Position numbers and translations under genes: made by a program. 61,799 nucleotides of DNA from CAJBLF01 sp964560855 (GTDB lineage: Bacteria; Patescibacteriota; Gracilibacteria; Absconditabacterales; Absconditicoccaceae): positions 1 to 61,799 of the forward strand of contig CAZLLU010000003.1 in the NCBI GenBank assembly GCA_964560855.1, written 5' to 3'. Below, one piece after another: positions 1 through 9,197 of the stretch (position 1 is its first letter; the number at the start of each line of letters is the position of its first letter). Below the pieces are notes generated by a model. The model was not told the DNA's origin and ran no database searches. It saw nothing but the letters and a program-made list of their open reading frames with translations.

Positions 1-258
1 ATGGCAAGATCACTAAAAAAATGATTCTATGTGAACGAGAAAATACTCATCAAGGTCAAAAAAATGAACGAAGCAGGAGATAAGAAAGTCATTAAAGTCC
101 GGGATAGGGCCTGCCATATCGTCCCTGATATGATCTGACTCACCTTCGCCGTCCACAATGGAAAGCAATTTGTCAGCGTCTATGTTACTGAGGATATGAT
201 CGGACATAGGTTAGGTGAATTTGTACCAACAAGAACTTTCAAGGGACACCCATTTTAA
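1..258 (+). CDS. rpsS: 30S ribosomal protein S19
   Basis: S19 binds the head of the 30S subunit with S13. The 85-aa product has the family's usual length, starting MARSLKKGFYV and ending RTFKGHPF, which are S19 hallmarks. Two in-frame TGA codons (after KK, and in DMIGLTF) fall where S19 has glycine, so they are read as Gly. The window begins exactly at the ATG, so anything upstream (normally rplB) is outside view. It is the first visible gene of the S10/spc-type operon; rplV follows after about 50 bp of AT-rich, repeat-like spacer. Confidence 0.97.
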
Positions 259-308
259 ACTAATCTAGAATTTAAAATTTAAAATTTATAATTTAAAATT
301 TGAAAAAA

Positions 309-671
309 ATGGTTACTACTACCAAGAATACAGCAGATAATAGCCTAACAGCTACGCTCAAATATGCTCTTGTCTCTGATAAGAAGATGGCATTGATAGC
401 GCAGATGGTTAAAGGGAAAAAAGTGGAAGATGCGTTAGCGCTTCTTAATGTTTTGCCTAAGAAAGCAGCTAAATACCTTCATAAGGTTATCAAGTCAGCA
501 TATTCCAATGCTACAAAAAACGCTAGCTATGATGCAAATAAATTATATGTACACAAGATAGAGATTGGTAGAGGTCCAAAGATCCAGAGAATTAGATTTT
601 CTTCGAGATCAAGAATTAGTCATTTTGTTAAATATAGATCATTTGTAAAAGTCTTTTTGCATGTTAAATAA
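309..671 (+). CDS. rplV: 50S ribosomal protein L22
   Basis: L22 lines the peptide exit tunnel with its extended beta hairpin. The 120-aa product shows the family fold: an N-terminal helical part, the ALxxLNxLPKKAAKYLHKVIKSA segment and the GRGPKIQRIRFSSRSRI hairpin tip. It contains no TGA. I chose the ATG at 309; a TTG nine bases upstream would also be in frame, but the ATG is the better start in a spacer with no Shine-Dalgarno sequence. The C-terminus (FVKYRSFVKVFLHVK) is slightly divergent. It lies between rpsS and rpsC, the usual order. Confidence 0.95.
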   Translation: MVTTTKNTADNSLTATLKYALVSDKKMALIAQMVKGKKVEDALALLNVLPKKAAKYLHKVIKSAYSNATKNASYDANKLYVHKIEIGRGPKIQRIRFSSRSRISHFVKYRSFVKVFLHVK

Positions 672-730
672 TCGGAATTCTATTATATAAGGTAAGATAA
701 AAGCATTTTAATTGTTAAGCAACATTACTT

Positions 731-1399
731 ATGGCATCAAAATCCCATCCAATAGGAATGAGAGTAGGTATCATGAAATCACGGCCTGCAGAGCGATTCG
801 CTAAAACTAAAAGAACTGGCGCAGATTTTTTCGTCGAGGATATTAAGATGAGAAGATTTGTCGATACATTCTTCCCTAGAGCCGGTATCTCAAAAGTCGT
901 GATCAGAAAGACTGTTAAAGAAGGCGAGATCATCATTTTCTCTTCCAAAGTATGAGTATTGATGGGAAAGCAGGGTGCTAAAATCAAGGAATTCGAAGAT
1001 GCACTCAAAAAGAAATTCGGCAAGGATATGAAAGCGATCATCAAGGAAGTTAAAGTCCCTGAATTGTCTGCAAAGATCATGGCAGAGTTCATAGCTTCAC
1101 AGCTCGAAGCCAGGATGCCATATAGAAAGGTCGCAAAGAACGTTCTCCAGAAAGTTATGGAGAAGGGTGCTTCCGGTATCAAGATTCAGGTAGGAGGAAG
1201 ATTATGATGAGTAGATATTTCTAGGACTGAAAAGTTTATCGAAGGAAGAGTATCTCTCCAGACATTTAGATCAGATATCGATTTCCATTATCTTCAAGCA
1301 AGGACAAAATATGGAATGCTCGGCGTAAAAGTATGGATCGAAAAAGGAATCCTTTACAACAAGAACCAAGCAACCACCAATAAGAAGATCAACTTATAA
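731..1399 (+). CDS. rpsC: 30S ribosomal protein S3
   Basis: S3 forms the mRNA entry site and helicase on the 30S head. The 222-aa product has an N-terminal PIGMRVGI motif, a KH domain with a GKQG loop (the position of the family GxxG) and the C-terminal S3 domain. The decisive feature is a tandem TGA-TGA at 1205-1210 that yields RLGGVDISRTEK, the universally conserved RLGGxEI(A/S)R motif. With standard stops the gene would break into three pieces. This is the clearest single proof in the window that UGA encodes Gly. One further TGA precedes the KH loop. Confidence 0.97.
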
Positions 1400-1435
1400 T
1401 CATACTATCATTTTATCTATTTTGATTGATATATC

Positions 1436-1855
1436 ATGTTGTTGACGCCAAAAAGACGGAAATATAGAAAACCTCTCGTAAGGCAGCTTAGAGGAAAGAG
1501 CTATAGAGGATCTACGGTCGCTTTCGGTCAGTATGGACTTAAGGCTTTGACCAGTTCTTATATTACCAATAAGGAGATAGAAGCAGCAAGAAAGGTTATT
1601 GTAAGAGCTATCAAAAAAACCGGAAAGATGTGGATCAGAATCTTCCCTGATGTTCCTTTCACCAAGAAGGGACTTGAAATGCCGATGGGTACTGGAAAGG
1701 GAGATGTAGATATCTACACTGCTGCTGTAAGAAAATGAAGAGTAATGTTCGAACTCATGGGAATCCCTAGGGAGGCTGCTAAGGAAGCATTAATCAAGGC
1801 GTCCAAGAAACTCTCCGTAAAAGCGAGATTTGTAGAAAAGTGAGAGGTAAAATAA
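1436..1855 (+). CDS. rplP: 50S ribosomal protein L16
   Basis: L16 sits near the peptidyl-transferase centre and the tRNA elbow. The 139-aa product begins MLLTPKRRKYRKPLVRQ and contains GKMWIRIFPDVPFTKK and MGTGKGDVDIY, both diagnostic for L16. Two TGA codons are read as Gly: one in AAVRKGRVMFEL, where L16 has the conserved (K/R)PGR(V/I)xFE, and one near the C-terminus. The 36-bp spacer from rpsC is AT-rich and has no Shine-Dalgarno sequence. Confidence 0.96.
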
Positions 1856-1918
1856 ACTTAGCTTGAGGCTTAAAGCTTAAAGCTTAAAGCTCGGATTTAT
1901 TATTTAAATATATTATCA

Positions 1919-2146
1919 ATGAAAGGTACCAAAGCGTTTATGAAAGATCTGCATGATAAAAGCCCTAAGGAACTTGTTCTTATGAGAAGAGATCTCAATA
2001 AGGAGCTCTATTCCTACAAGATGAAGAATGCGATCAAGGGACTCAAGGAAACTCATAAAATATGAGATGTTAGGGTCAAGATTGCAAGAATAAATACCGT
2101 TTTAACCCATAAAGCTAAAGAACAACATGGTGGTAATAGGAAATAA
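1919..2146 (+). CDS. rpmC: 50S ribosomal protein L29
   Basis: L29 sits beside the tunnel exit. The 75-aa product has the LMRRDLNKELYSYKMKN helix and a second helix KIGDVRVKIARINTVL, matching the two-helix L29 fold and its terminal IRRxIARxxT-type motif. One TGA (KIGDVR) is read as Gly. Its last 20 nt overlap the start of rpsQ in another frame, so the pair is probably translationally coupled. The spacer before it contains three tandem copies of cttaaag. Confidence 0.93.
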
Positions 2147-2384
2147 GAGTATCAAAGAGCTTCTCTGAGAAGTTGTCGGCGATAAGACGGACAAGACTCG
2201 CACTATTTTGGTGAAGACCGTCAAGGTACATCCTCTCTACAAAAAGAGATTCATCGTCAGAAAAAAATATTATGCACATGATGAAGGTAATATTTCCAAG
2301 ATAGGAGATGTTGTCAGAATCAGAGAATGTAAACCTGTGAGCAAACTCAAAAAACGGAAACTCATGGAAGTCGTAAAGGCATAA
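2127..2384 (+). CDS. rpsQ: 30S ribosomal protein S17
   Basis: S17 is a primary rRNA-binding protein with an OB fold. The 85-aa product shows the S17 pattern: GEVVGDKTDKTRTILV, then VHPLYKKRFIVRKKYYAHDE, then GDVVRIRECKPVSKLKK. One TGA (LLGEVV) is read as Gly, at the conserved glycine of the GxVvSdKmdKT motif. The start lies inside rpmC (20-nt overlap), the only overlap in the ribosomal cluster. Confidence 0.95.
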
Positions 2385-2409
2385 TTTTACTTCATTATTC
2401 ATTATTCCC

Positions 2410-2787
2410 ATGTTAAAGAACGAAACAGAGGTGATCATAGCAGATAATACGTGAGCTAAAAGAGGACAGATATTCAGGATCCTAAAAGGAAACGCTAAGA
2501 CAGCGACTATAGGAGACAGAGTCATGATCGCTATCAAGGAGGCGTTGCCTACTAGCGCTATCAAGAAAGGAACTATTTCCCAAGCATTAGTAGTCAGAAT
2601 TGCCAAGGAAATTCCTAGAAAAGATGGTACCTATGTCAGATTTGGCGATAATGCTGTCATCCTTATGACCAAGGACGCTAAATGAGAAATTAAGCCAATC
2701 GGAAAGAGGGTTTTCGGACCTGTTGCGAGAGAGCTTAGACAGCTCGGATACAAGGCGATAACCAATATGGCTGAAGAAGTTGTATAA
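2410..2787 (+). CDS. rplN: 50S ribosomal protein L14
   Basis: L14 forms an intersubunit bridge. The 125-aa product has ADNTGAKRGQIFRIL near the start, RKDGTYVRFGDNAVIL in the middle and GKRVFGPVARELR near the end, all highly conserved in L14. TGA gives Gly in the conserved DNTGAK motif and again in KGEIKP. The two extra residues in the FRILKGNAKTATIGD segment are ordinary variation. Confidence 0.97.
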
Positions 2788-2845
2788 TCCGATTGTATCA
2801 TACAAACTACAAACACATTATGATTTATTCTTATCTGTAATTACT

Positions 2846-3139
2846 ATGAAAAAATTAAGAGCTTGAGATCCTGTCATCATGATCGCCGGCAAATATAAAG
2901 GCAAAGTTTCCTCTATCCAGAAATTCGTGGATGACGATCATTGTATCGTAAAGGGAATCAATGAAATGAAAAGGGCTATGAAAGGAAAGGGATTCATCAA
3001 AAAAATCCATCCTGTCCATATCTCCAATGTCATGTATTATGTAGATGATAAGAAGAAGGCTACGAGAGTAAAAGTCGTAACTGACAATAAAGGAAAAAAG
3101 ACCAGAGAGTCAGCAAAACTCAAGGTAGCTATCAAATAG
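2846..3139 (+). CDS. rplX: 50S ribosomal protein L24
   Basis: L24 initiates 50S assembly and borders the tunnel exit. The 97-aa product begins MKKLRAGDPVIMIAGKYKGK, the KOW motif of L24, where the Gly in RAGDPV is a TGA. The true ATG is at 2846; a standard-code reading would start at the later ATG and lose the first half of the KOW motif. HPVHISNVMYY corresponds to the family's hPIhiSNVm segment. Confidence 0.95.
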
Positions 3140-3169
3140 ACATTTTTAATTATCTTTATCTTTGACTTC

Positions 3170-3709
3170 ATGAATACATTAGAAGCGTTCAATAAAAACA
3201 CCCTAAAGGATCTTCAGAAGCAGCTTGGAACGAAGAATATCAATGCTGTCCCTAAGATTGATAAGATTATCGTAGCAGTGGGAATCGGTTCTTTGGCTAC
3301 GAGAAAATCCCTCAAGGATTTCGACGAATTCGAAAAGAATATCCAAACAATCACCGGACAAAAAGCTCGTGTCTTCAAATCCAAGAAGGCTATCTCAAAT
3401 TTCAAATTGAGAGAGGGACTTCCTGTAATGCTTCAGACGACATTGAGAAAACAGAGAGCATACGATTTTCTCGATAGATTCGTGAAGTTAGTAATGCCTA
3501 GAATTAGGGATTTTAGCGGTTTTAGCGAAAAGAATTTCGATACACAAGGAAATTTTTCTATCTGACTTCCTAATTACAATATCTTCCCTGAACTTTCTTT
3601 GGATGATATCGTAACTCCTATGGGACTCCAGATCACGATCGTTACTACTACAAAAGATAATGCTCATGCAAAAGCATTGCTTCAAGCATTATGATTCATC
3701 TTTAAATAA
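3170..3709 (+). CDS. rplE: 50S ribosomal protein L5
   Basis: L5 binds 5S rRNA and contacts the P-site tRNA. The 179-aa product carries VPKIDKIIVAVGIG, ITGQKARVFKSKKAISNFKLR, LVMPRIRDFSGFSEKNFD and NYNIFPEL, the expected L5 motif series. TGA supplies Gly in FSIGLPNYNIFPEL (family FGixEqxiFPEi) and near the C-terminus in ALGFIFK, matching the usual LLxxxGFPF end. Confidence 0.96.
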
Positions 3710-3758
3710 CATCAAGATAAAATCATTACGATATTTATTTATTCATTACATTAGCCCA

Positions 3759-3974
3759 ATGGCAAGAACTTCCCTTAAAGCAAAACAATCAAAAATGTAC
3801 GAAAAGAGATTCACTGAGTGAAAAGCTCTTAAGCAACCTACCAAATACTACAATAGATGTAGGGTCTGTGGTAGATCCCATGCATACATCAGGGATTTTG
3901 GTATTTGCAGAGTGTGCTTGAGAACATTCGCTAGAGAAGGTGTCATTATGGGACTTAGAAAGTCTAGCTGGTAA
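3759..3974 (+). CDS. rpsN: 30S ribosomal protein S14, zinc-binding type
   Basis: S14 stabilises the 30S head. The 71-aa product is the short, zinc-binding form: two CxxC pairs, CRVCG and CRVC, are spaced as in type Z S14, followed by LRTFAREGVIMGLRKSSW, the classic C-terminus. One TGA (TEGKAL) is read as Gly. It is slightly longer at the N-terminus than the usual 61-aa type Z protein. Confidence 0.96.
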
Positions 3975-4027
3975 TCACTGGAATCATTCTTCACTATATC
4001 TATTTATCATTAATCATATCTGTACAC

Positions 4028-4432
4028 ATGACCTATGTTAACGCTCCTATCCATGATCTGCTCATCAGGATCAAAAATGCATATATGGCAAGGAAGACTT
4101 CAGTAGAAGACGTGACTTTTTCCAACTTCAAGGTAAAAATCTTGGAACTTCTCAAGCAATATGGATTCATCAAGGAATTCGAAATCAAGGAAATAGAAAA
4201 GAAAAAATACATCACTATCTCCCTCAAGAAAGTAGTTAATCCAGTGAACGATGTTCCTAATATTAAATTTTTCTCCAAGCCATCAAGGCCTCGGTATGTT
4301 AGCTACAAAAACATCACTACTGTTGCAGGAGGAAAGGGTATCGGTATCATCTCTACCAACGAATGACTTATGCCTGCACATATTGCAAAGCAGAAAAAAC
4401 TTTGAGGAGAACTTATAGCTGAAATCTATTAA
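4028..4432 (+). CDS. rpsH: 30S ribosomal protein S8
   Basis: S8 binds helix 21 of 16S rRNA in the 30S platform. The 134-aa product has DLLIRIKNAYMARK, LELLKQYGFIKEFE, SKPSRPRYV and a C-terminal GIGIISTNEGLMPAHIAKQKKLGGELIAEIY. Two TGA codons give Gly: in NEGLM (family STskGlmtd) and in KLGGEL (family kkxGGEvla). The pattern is fully collinear with S8. Confidence 0.96.
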
Positions 4433-4458
4433 TATTTATTCACTAATATCATTATGTT

Positions 4459-5004
4459 ATGTCAAAGATCGGAAAGAAAGCCATCCAGATACCTGCAGGA
4501 GTAGAACTCCAGATCGACGGATCTACCGTAACGGTCAAGGGTCCTAAGGGACAACTTACCCATACGTTTGCAAAAGGTGTTATCGTCAAGGTAGAAAATA
4601 ATGAGGCGATCACTGCAGTGGAAAATGAAGAACAACGAAATCTTCGGGGACTCTCCAGGACGCTGCTCAACAATATGGTTGAATGAGTGACCAAAGGATA
4701 CGAAAAAAAACTTTTGATTACTTGAGTGGGATATGCAGTTAAACAAGAAGGTAAGAAATTTATCTTCTCACTTGGATTCTCTCATAAGATCAATTTCGAT
4801 ATTCCTCAAAATATTGAAACCAAAGTCGAACAGGATGCAAAAGGTAACTATGTCATCACCTTGAACGGTATCGACAAACAATTCCTTGGTGAATATACTG
4901 CCAAAATAAAGGCACTCAGAAAACCTGAACCTTACAAAGGAAAGGGTATTAGATACTTTGATGAATATATCAAGCTTAAACCAGGTAAAGCAGCTAAAAA
5001 ATAG
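4459..5004 (+). CDS. rplF: 50S ribosomal protein L6
   Basis: L6 lies near the factor-binding site. The 181-aa product has IPAGVELQIDGSTVTVKGPKG at the start, RTLLNNMVEGVTKGYEKKL in the linker and KPEPYKGKGIRY near the C-terminus, all standard L6 motifs. TGA gives Gly in VEGVTKGYEK and in ITGVGYAV, both invariant glycines. Duplicate alpha/beta domains of the usual length are present. Confidence 0.97.
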
Positions 5005-5054
5005 TCGACAATAGATAGTCGATAAAAAAATATTTATTATTTATACTTCATATC

Positions 5055-5414
5055 ATGTTGAAAATCACTAAGCGTATCAAGGAGGCGACCAGGAAATTTG
5101 TTGCGAGAAAAAAGAGAATTAATGCGAAAATCAAGGCGAACAATCCTGAGTATAGGATCGTTATCGATAAATCAAATATGTTCATCAAGGCACAAGTCTT
5201 GGGGCTCAGTGGAAAGGTTATCTGCCATATCAACGACAAGGATGTTAAGGGAGAAAACAAGACTGAGAGATCTCACAATGCCGGTGAAGCATTAGCTGCA
5301 TTGATGAAAAAACAAGGTATAGAGAAGGCAGCTTTCGACAGAAATGGTCAACTCTACCATGGAAGAGTCAAGGCGTTGGCTGAGTGAATTAGAGCATGAG
5401 GTATCGCTATATAA
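5055..5414 (+). CDS. rplR: 50S ribosomal protein L18
   Basis: L18 carries 5S rRNA into the large subunit with L5. The 119-aa product has RKKRINAKI, RIVIDKSNMFIKAQV and AAFDRNGQLYHGRVKALAEGIRAGGIAI. The last segment matches the L18 signature FDRgGylYHGRVkALAdaARegGL. The two TGA codons in that segment are Gly; a standard-code reading would lose the conserved tail. Confidence 0.96.
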
Positions 5415-5443
5415 TTTTTTTATTCTATTAATCATTATCGTTC

Positions 5444-6097
5444 ATGAGACCTTGAAACAAAGATAAGGTAAAAAAGGAATTCGATGAGCTTATGCTTGAG
5501 GTAAGAAGAGTTACTAGAGTCACTACGTGATGAAGAAAACTTTCTTTCAGAGCAACTGTTCTCGTTGGAAACAAGAAAGGTAAGGTATGAATAGGTGTTG
5601 CCAAAGGACCTGATGTCAGCGCTGCTGTACAAAAGGCTTCTCGCGAGGCATACAAGAACATGTTTATCGTACCTATTACCGGAAATCAGACTGTTCCTTA
5701 CCCTACAACTACCAAGTACAAGGCATGTATGATTAAGCTTCTTCCTGCTACTGCCGGTACAGGTTTGAAAGCGTGATCTTCTGTAAGAGCCGTTTTGGAG
5801 CTCGCAGGATTCGAGAATGTGCTTTCCAAAATCATGTGATCCAACAATAAGTTGAATAATGCTTTGGCTACTATCAGAGCTCTTTCTGTGTACAAACATG
5901 CTGATCATTTCAATAAGCGTGTTGTAGAAAAAGCAAAACTTGTCTCTACTGAAGATGAATCTGAAGCAAAAAAAGAGACAGCTTCCGTTGTCAAGGAAAT
6001 CAAAGACAAGGAAATCGGTATTGTCCCTGAAGTTATTATCGAAAAGAAACCATCTGTCGATAGCAAGAAACCTATCAAAAAAACAACAAAGAAATAA
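5444..6097 (+). CDS. rpsE: 30S ribosomal protein S5 with a charged C-terminal tail
   Basis: S5 acts in decoding accuracy and mRNA entry. Residues 1-165 are a normal S5: RVTRVTTGGRKLSFRATVLVG, GKVGIGVAKGPDVSAAVQKA, LLPATAGTGLKAGSSVRAVLELAG. Six TGA codons supply glycines, including the tandem pair in TTGGRK. About 50 extra residues follow (KKETASVVKEIKDKE... ending KKPIKKTTKK), rich in Lys, Glu and Val and probably disordered. Typical bacterial S5 is about 165-170 aa, so the tail is an unusual extension, echoed in rplO next door. rpmD (L30), normally next, is absent. Confidence 0.96.
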
Positions 6098-6124
6098 TTT
6101 TTATACCACTTATCATAGATTACG

Positions 6125-6811
6125 ATGAAAATCCATCAACTCCAAAGAAGTAAAGGTCTCAAGAATAAACAAGTCAGGAGAGGAAGAGGAAACGCTACAG
6201 GAACAGGAAATTATTCTGGAAGAGGACTTAAAGGTCAAAAAGCCAGAAGTGGACATTCCATGAAGCAGTTCTTCGAATGAGGACAAACGTCTATTGTCCA
6301 GAGATTGCCTAAGGCTAGAGGTTTCACTAGATACTACAAACTCGTGAAACATGTAACTATCATCAATTTGAGTACGCTCGATGCTGATGAAAGGATTTCC
6401 GATACTATGGAGATCACTAAGGCGCTATTAAAGGATCTAGGATATATCAACGCTGTTACTGATTTCGTCAAGATACTCGGTCATGGTGATTATGCAAAAC
6501 ATCTCACTTTCAAAGATGTTGACGCATTCTCTGCTTCAGCTAAAGTGAAGATGGAAAAACCTGGAACAGTTCATGCTGTAGCTAAAAAAGCTCCAGCAAA
6601 AATTGCTAAGCCAGTAAAGGAGAAAAAACCAGCTACCAAAAAAGCTCCTGTTGCTAAGCCAACTAAGAAGGCAGAGCCTGTACAGTTGATCGAAACCAAG
6701 GTCACTGAAGCTCCAGTTGAAAAAAAGCCAGCTGCTAAGAAGCCAGTTGAAAAAAAGCCAGCTACAAAAAAGCCAGTTGCTAAGAAACCAGCTGCTAAGA
6801 AAACCAAATAG
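6125..6811 (+). CDS. rplO: 50S ribosomal protein L15 with a histone-H1-like tail
   Basis: L15 is a late-assembly 50S protein. The core (about residues 1-145) shows GRGNATGTGNYSGRGLKGQKARSG, FFEGGQTSIVQRLPKARGF and a KILGHGDYAKHLTFKDVDAFSASA-like end; one TGA gives Gly in FEGGQ. From about residue 150 the protein continues for about 75 residues of Lys/Ala/Pro repeats (KKPAAKKPVEKKPATKKP type), as in histone H1 or chromatin-binding tails. Normal L15 is about 145 aa. The tail repeats are visible in DNA as near-identical tandem units around 6570-6810. Confidence 0.95.
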
Positions 6812-6837
6812 TCTTTTATGTTTTTTATCCCTTTTTG

Positions 6838-8193
6838 ATGGAAAAATTCTTCAAGAGACTCCAAGAGATATGAGAGAATCCTACTATAAAGAAGAAAATC
6901 ATATTTACGTTGGTGATGCTTGCATTATATAGGCTTTTGGTGTTCATACCTGTCCCTTTCGTAGATATCACTGCGCTTATGTCCAAAACCATCAATACCG
7001 GAGATTCCGGATTGGGATATTTCCTTATGCTTTTGTGAGGATCATTGGATCAGTTCGCTATTATCGCAGTCGGACTTGCTCCATTCATCAATGCATCCAT
7101 TATCATGCAATTGCTTGGTTCAGTTGTTCCTAGACTTGAGGAACTTACCGAACAAGGAGAAGTAGGACAACAAAAGATCCAACAATATACTAGATATCTT
7201 TCTGTACCGTTAGCATTCTTGCAATCTATCGGAATGGTGTTCTTTATCAATTATCTCCTTGGAGGTAATGTCATCCCTACAGATGCAGGAACACTTATTC
7301 TATCAGCATTTGTTATGACTGTAGGATCAGTATTGTTGATGTGGATAGGAGAGTTGATTACAGAAAAATGAATATCTAATTGAGTTTCTTTGCTTATCTT
7401 CGCGTCTATCGTTGCAGGAATCACTCAAAAGATATATGGAAGTTTTGCTTCTACCGATAGCATTATGTGAGTATTCATTTTTATGCTCGTCATTGTGCTC
7501 GGATTGGTATTGCTTTCTATCTTTATCCTCAAATCTCGCAAGGAGATCCCTGTGATCTATGCAAGGAGAGGAAGAGTAGAAGAGTCATCATCATTGCCAA
7601 TACCACTTAATCCTGTAGGTATGGTACCTATCATCTTCGCTATTGCATTCGTATCATTTCCATATTTGATATCTAAACTTGTTATTCAATTCCAGCCTAT
7701 GAATACCAAACTAGTCGCTATTGCAAACTGGATAGAGGCTAATCTCAATATCTATACGCAACAACCTGGAATACCTGCTATTGTCTTGTATTTTGCGTTG
7801 ATTATTGCATTTACGTTCTTCTATACATTGATTGTCTTCTCACCAGAAAGGATAGCAGACAATATTCAGAAGAGATGAGGTTTCGTACCAGGAATCAGAC
7901 CAGGAAAAGAGACTGCAAAATATATCAATGGTATCTTGATGCATCTCTGTCTTCGATGAGGTGCTGGATTGGCGTTTATCGGTATTTACAGCTATATCCT
8001 CAACTATATTCCATTCATCCAAAACCTTGTACAGACATTATGATCGCTTCCTGTAGTTGTTACCGGTTCATGAGTGATTATCATCGTATGAGTAGTGCAA
8101 GATATTATGAATAAGGTCAAGACAGATATGTTGATGCAGAGATATGATAAGATTGATCTCGGTACAGCAACCAATAATATCAATAAATTATAG
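6838..8193 (+). CDS. secY: Protein translocase subunit SecY
   Basis: SecY is the membrane channel for Sec-dependent export. The 451-aa product has about ten hydrophobic segments, an N-terminal amphipathic helix, the plug-region motif GGSLDQFAIIAVGLAPFINASIIMQLL and the cytoplasmic loop GGFVPGIRPGKETAKYI (family GGfIPGIRPGxxTaxYL). Many TGA codons are read as Gly, among them the conserved GISNGVSLLIF pair. The ATG at 6838 puts the first TGA at residue 12. It closes the spc operon; adk, map and infA, which often follow, are not here. Confidence 0.97.
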
Positions 8194-8217
8194 GAACTTA
8201 GTTAGTACATAGAAAAG

Positions 8218-8243
8218 ACTGGGCTGAAAAGCTCAGTTTTTTT
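8218..8243 (+). terminator. Intrinsic terminator after secY
   Basis: An 8-bp stem (actgggct / agctcagt) closed by a GAAA tetraloop is followed by seven T. It lies 25 bp after the secY stop and ends the ribosomal operon. Confidence 0.85.
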
Positions 8244-8304
8244 GTTTTTTATATACACTCGGGTGGAATTTCTCGCCCGGGCACTAACTGAAGAACTAAT
8301 GAAA

Positions 8305-8333
8305 AAGGCCGCAAGTTACTCGCGGCTTCTTTT
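8305..8333 (-). terminator. Terminator between secY and the converging secreted-protein gene
   Basis: GCCGC pairs with GCGGC around a nine-base loop. Read on the minus strand it is followed by ctttttc and lies just after the stop of the 8335-9027 gene. On the plus strand the stem is followed by ttctttta, so it may act in both directions. A second GC-rich hairpin (cgggtgg ... cgcccg, about 8258-8282) lies between this and the secY terminator and has no T run. Confidence 0.6.
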
Positions 8334-8334
8334 A

Positions 8335-9027
8335 TTAAAATCTTTTTACATCACTATTGCCACTCATCATTTGTAACTCTATTCTGGCGTTTTTTGCGAT
8401 GTTTACATTACTAGCACCTGAAGCATTTAAGATGTTTATGAATTCACATTGATTTATTGTAACATTACTAGTACCCGAAACATTTAAGATGTTTATGGCT
8501 TTACATTCCTTTATTATGATATCATTATCACCCAAAATGTTCATAATGTCGATGTCGTTGACTTTTGTTATTACTACATCATTTTCTCCTGAACACTTCA
8601 GTTGGAGTGTGTTGAGTGAGGCGGTAATGTTTACATCACTCATTACGTCTATAACTAGGTTAACTCCTGCAGGGATAATAATCTTTAGTCTTGGTGTAGT
8701 ATTATTGCATGAGGTCTTGGTTTTTACACCATTGTTTGTTTGAGAAAATTTAGTGTTTCTCACATTTGATGAGTTGTGGATGGTAACTGTGTTGTTTCCA
8801 TTTGTGACTTCTGTAGAATTATCTACTGATTTTTCCCCTTTGAGTACATAATCACTCCCTGTTTTGGTCACTGTTATCTGACACTTTTGGAGTGTGTCTG
8901 GGAAATCAAAGTTAGTCCCCTCAATAATTTCTAAACCATATGGGACGTTGTTTATGGTTAGCGTTTGTGCTTTTATGTTTGTTATTAAGAAAAGCACCAC
9001 TATTAAGATAGTTATTGCTTTTTTCAT
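8335..9027 (-). CDS. Secreted beta-repeat protein (head-GIN/DUF2807-like)
   Basis: The 230-aa product starts with a clear Sec signal peptide (MKKAITILIVVLFLITNIKA, cut before QTLTI). The C-terminal half consists of short repeats such as INILNVSGTSNVTINQ and INILNASGASNVNIAK. They alternate hydrophobic and Asn/Ser/Asp residues, the pattern of right-handed beta-solenoids and of DUF2807 (head GIN domain) proteins. It is presumably extracellular or wall-attached. There is no TGA in this gene. Function is unknown; an adhesin role is an inference from the fold type. It stands alone, converging with secY. Confidence 0.75.
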   Translation of the reverse strand: MKKAITILIVVLFLITNIKAQTLTINNVPYGLEIIEGTNFDFPDTLQKCQITVTKTGSDYVLKGEKSVDNSTEVTNGNNTVTIHNSSNVRNTKFSQTNNGVKTKTSCNNTTPRLKIIIPAGVNLVIDVMSDVNITASLNTLQLKCSGENDVVITKVNDIDIMNILGDNDIIIKECKAINILNVSGTSNVTINQCEFINILNASGASNVNIAKNARIELQMMSGNSDVKRF

Positions 9028-9197
9028 TTTTTTATGTTTTTATTATTTTTTATTCTATATTTATTTTCTACTATAAGTCAACTACTTCTTGTTCTTTTAT
9101 TTTTTGTCAAACTGTATTGAACGATTTTTGCCTCATTTTTCGTCATTTTAGCATATTATGACTATAATTGGACTGATTTATCTTTTGTATATGTTCT

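Noticed and set aside
1205..1210. UGA as selenocysteine or tryptophan
   Set aside because: TGA positions align with conserved glycines, TGG is still used for Trp, and the codon is far too frequent for selenocysteine.
2115..2606. 163-aa minus-strand frame across rpsQ and rplN
   Set aside because: It is antisense to two clear ribosomal protein genes and has no recognisable product.
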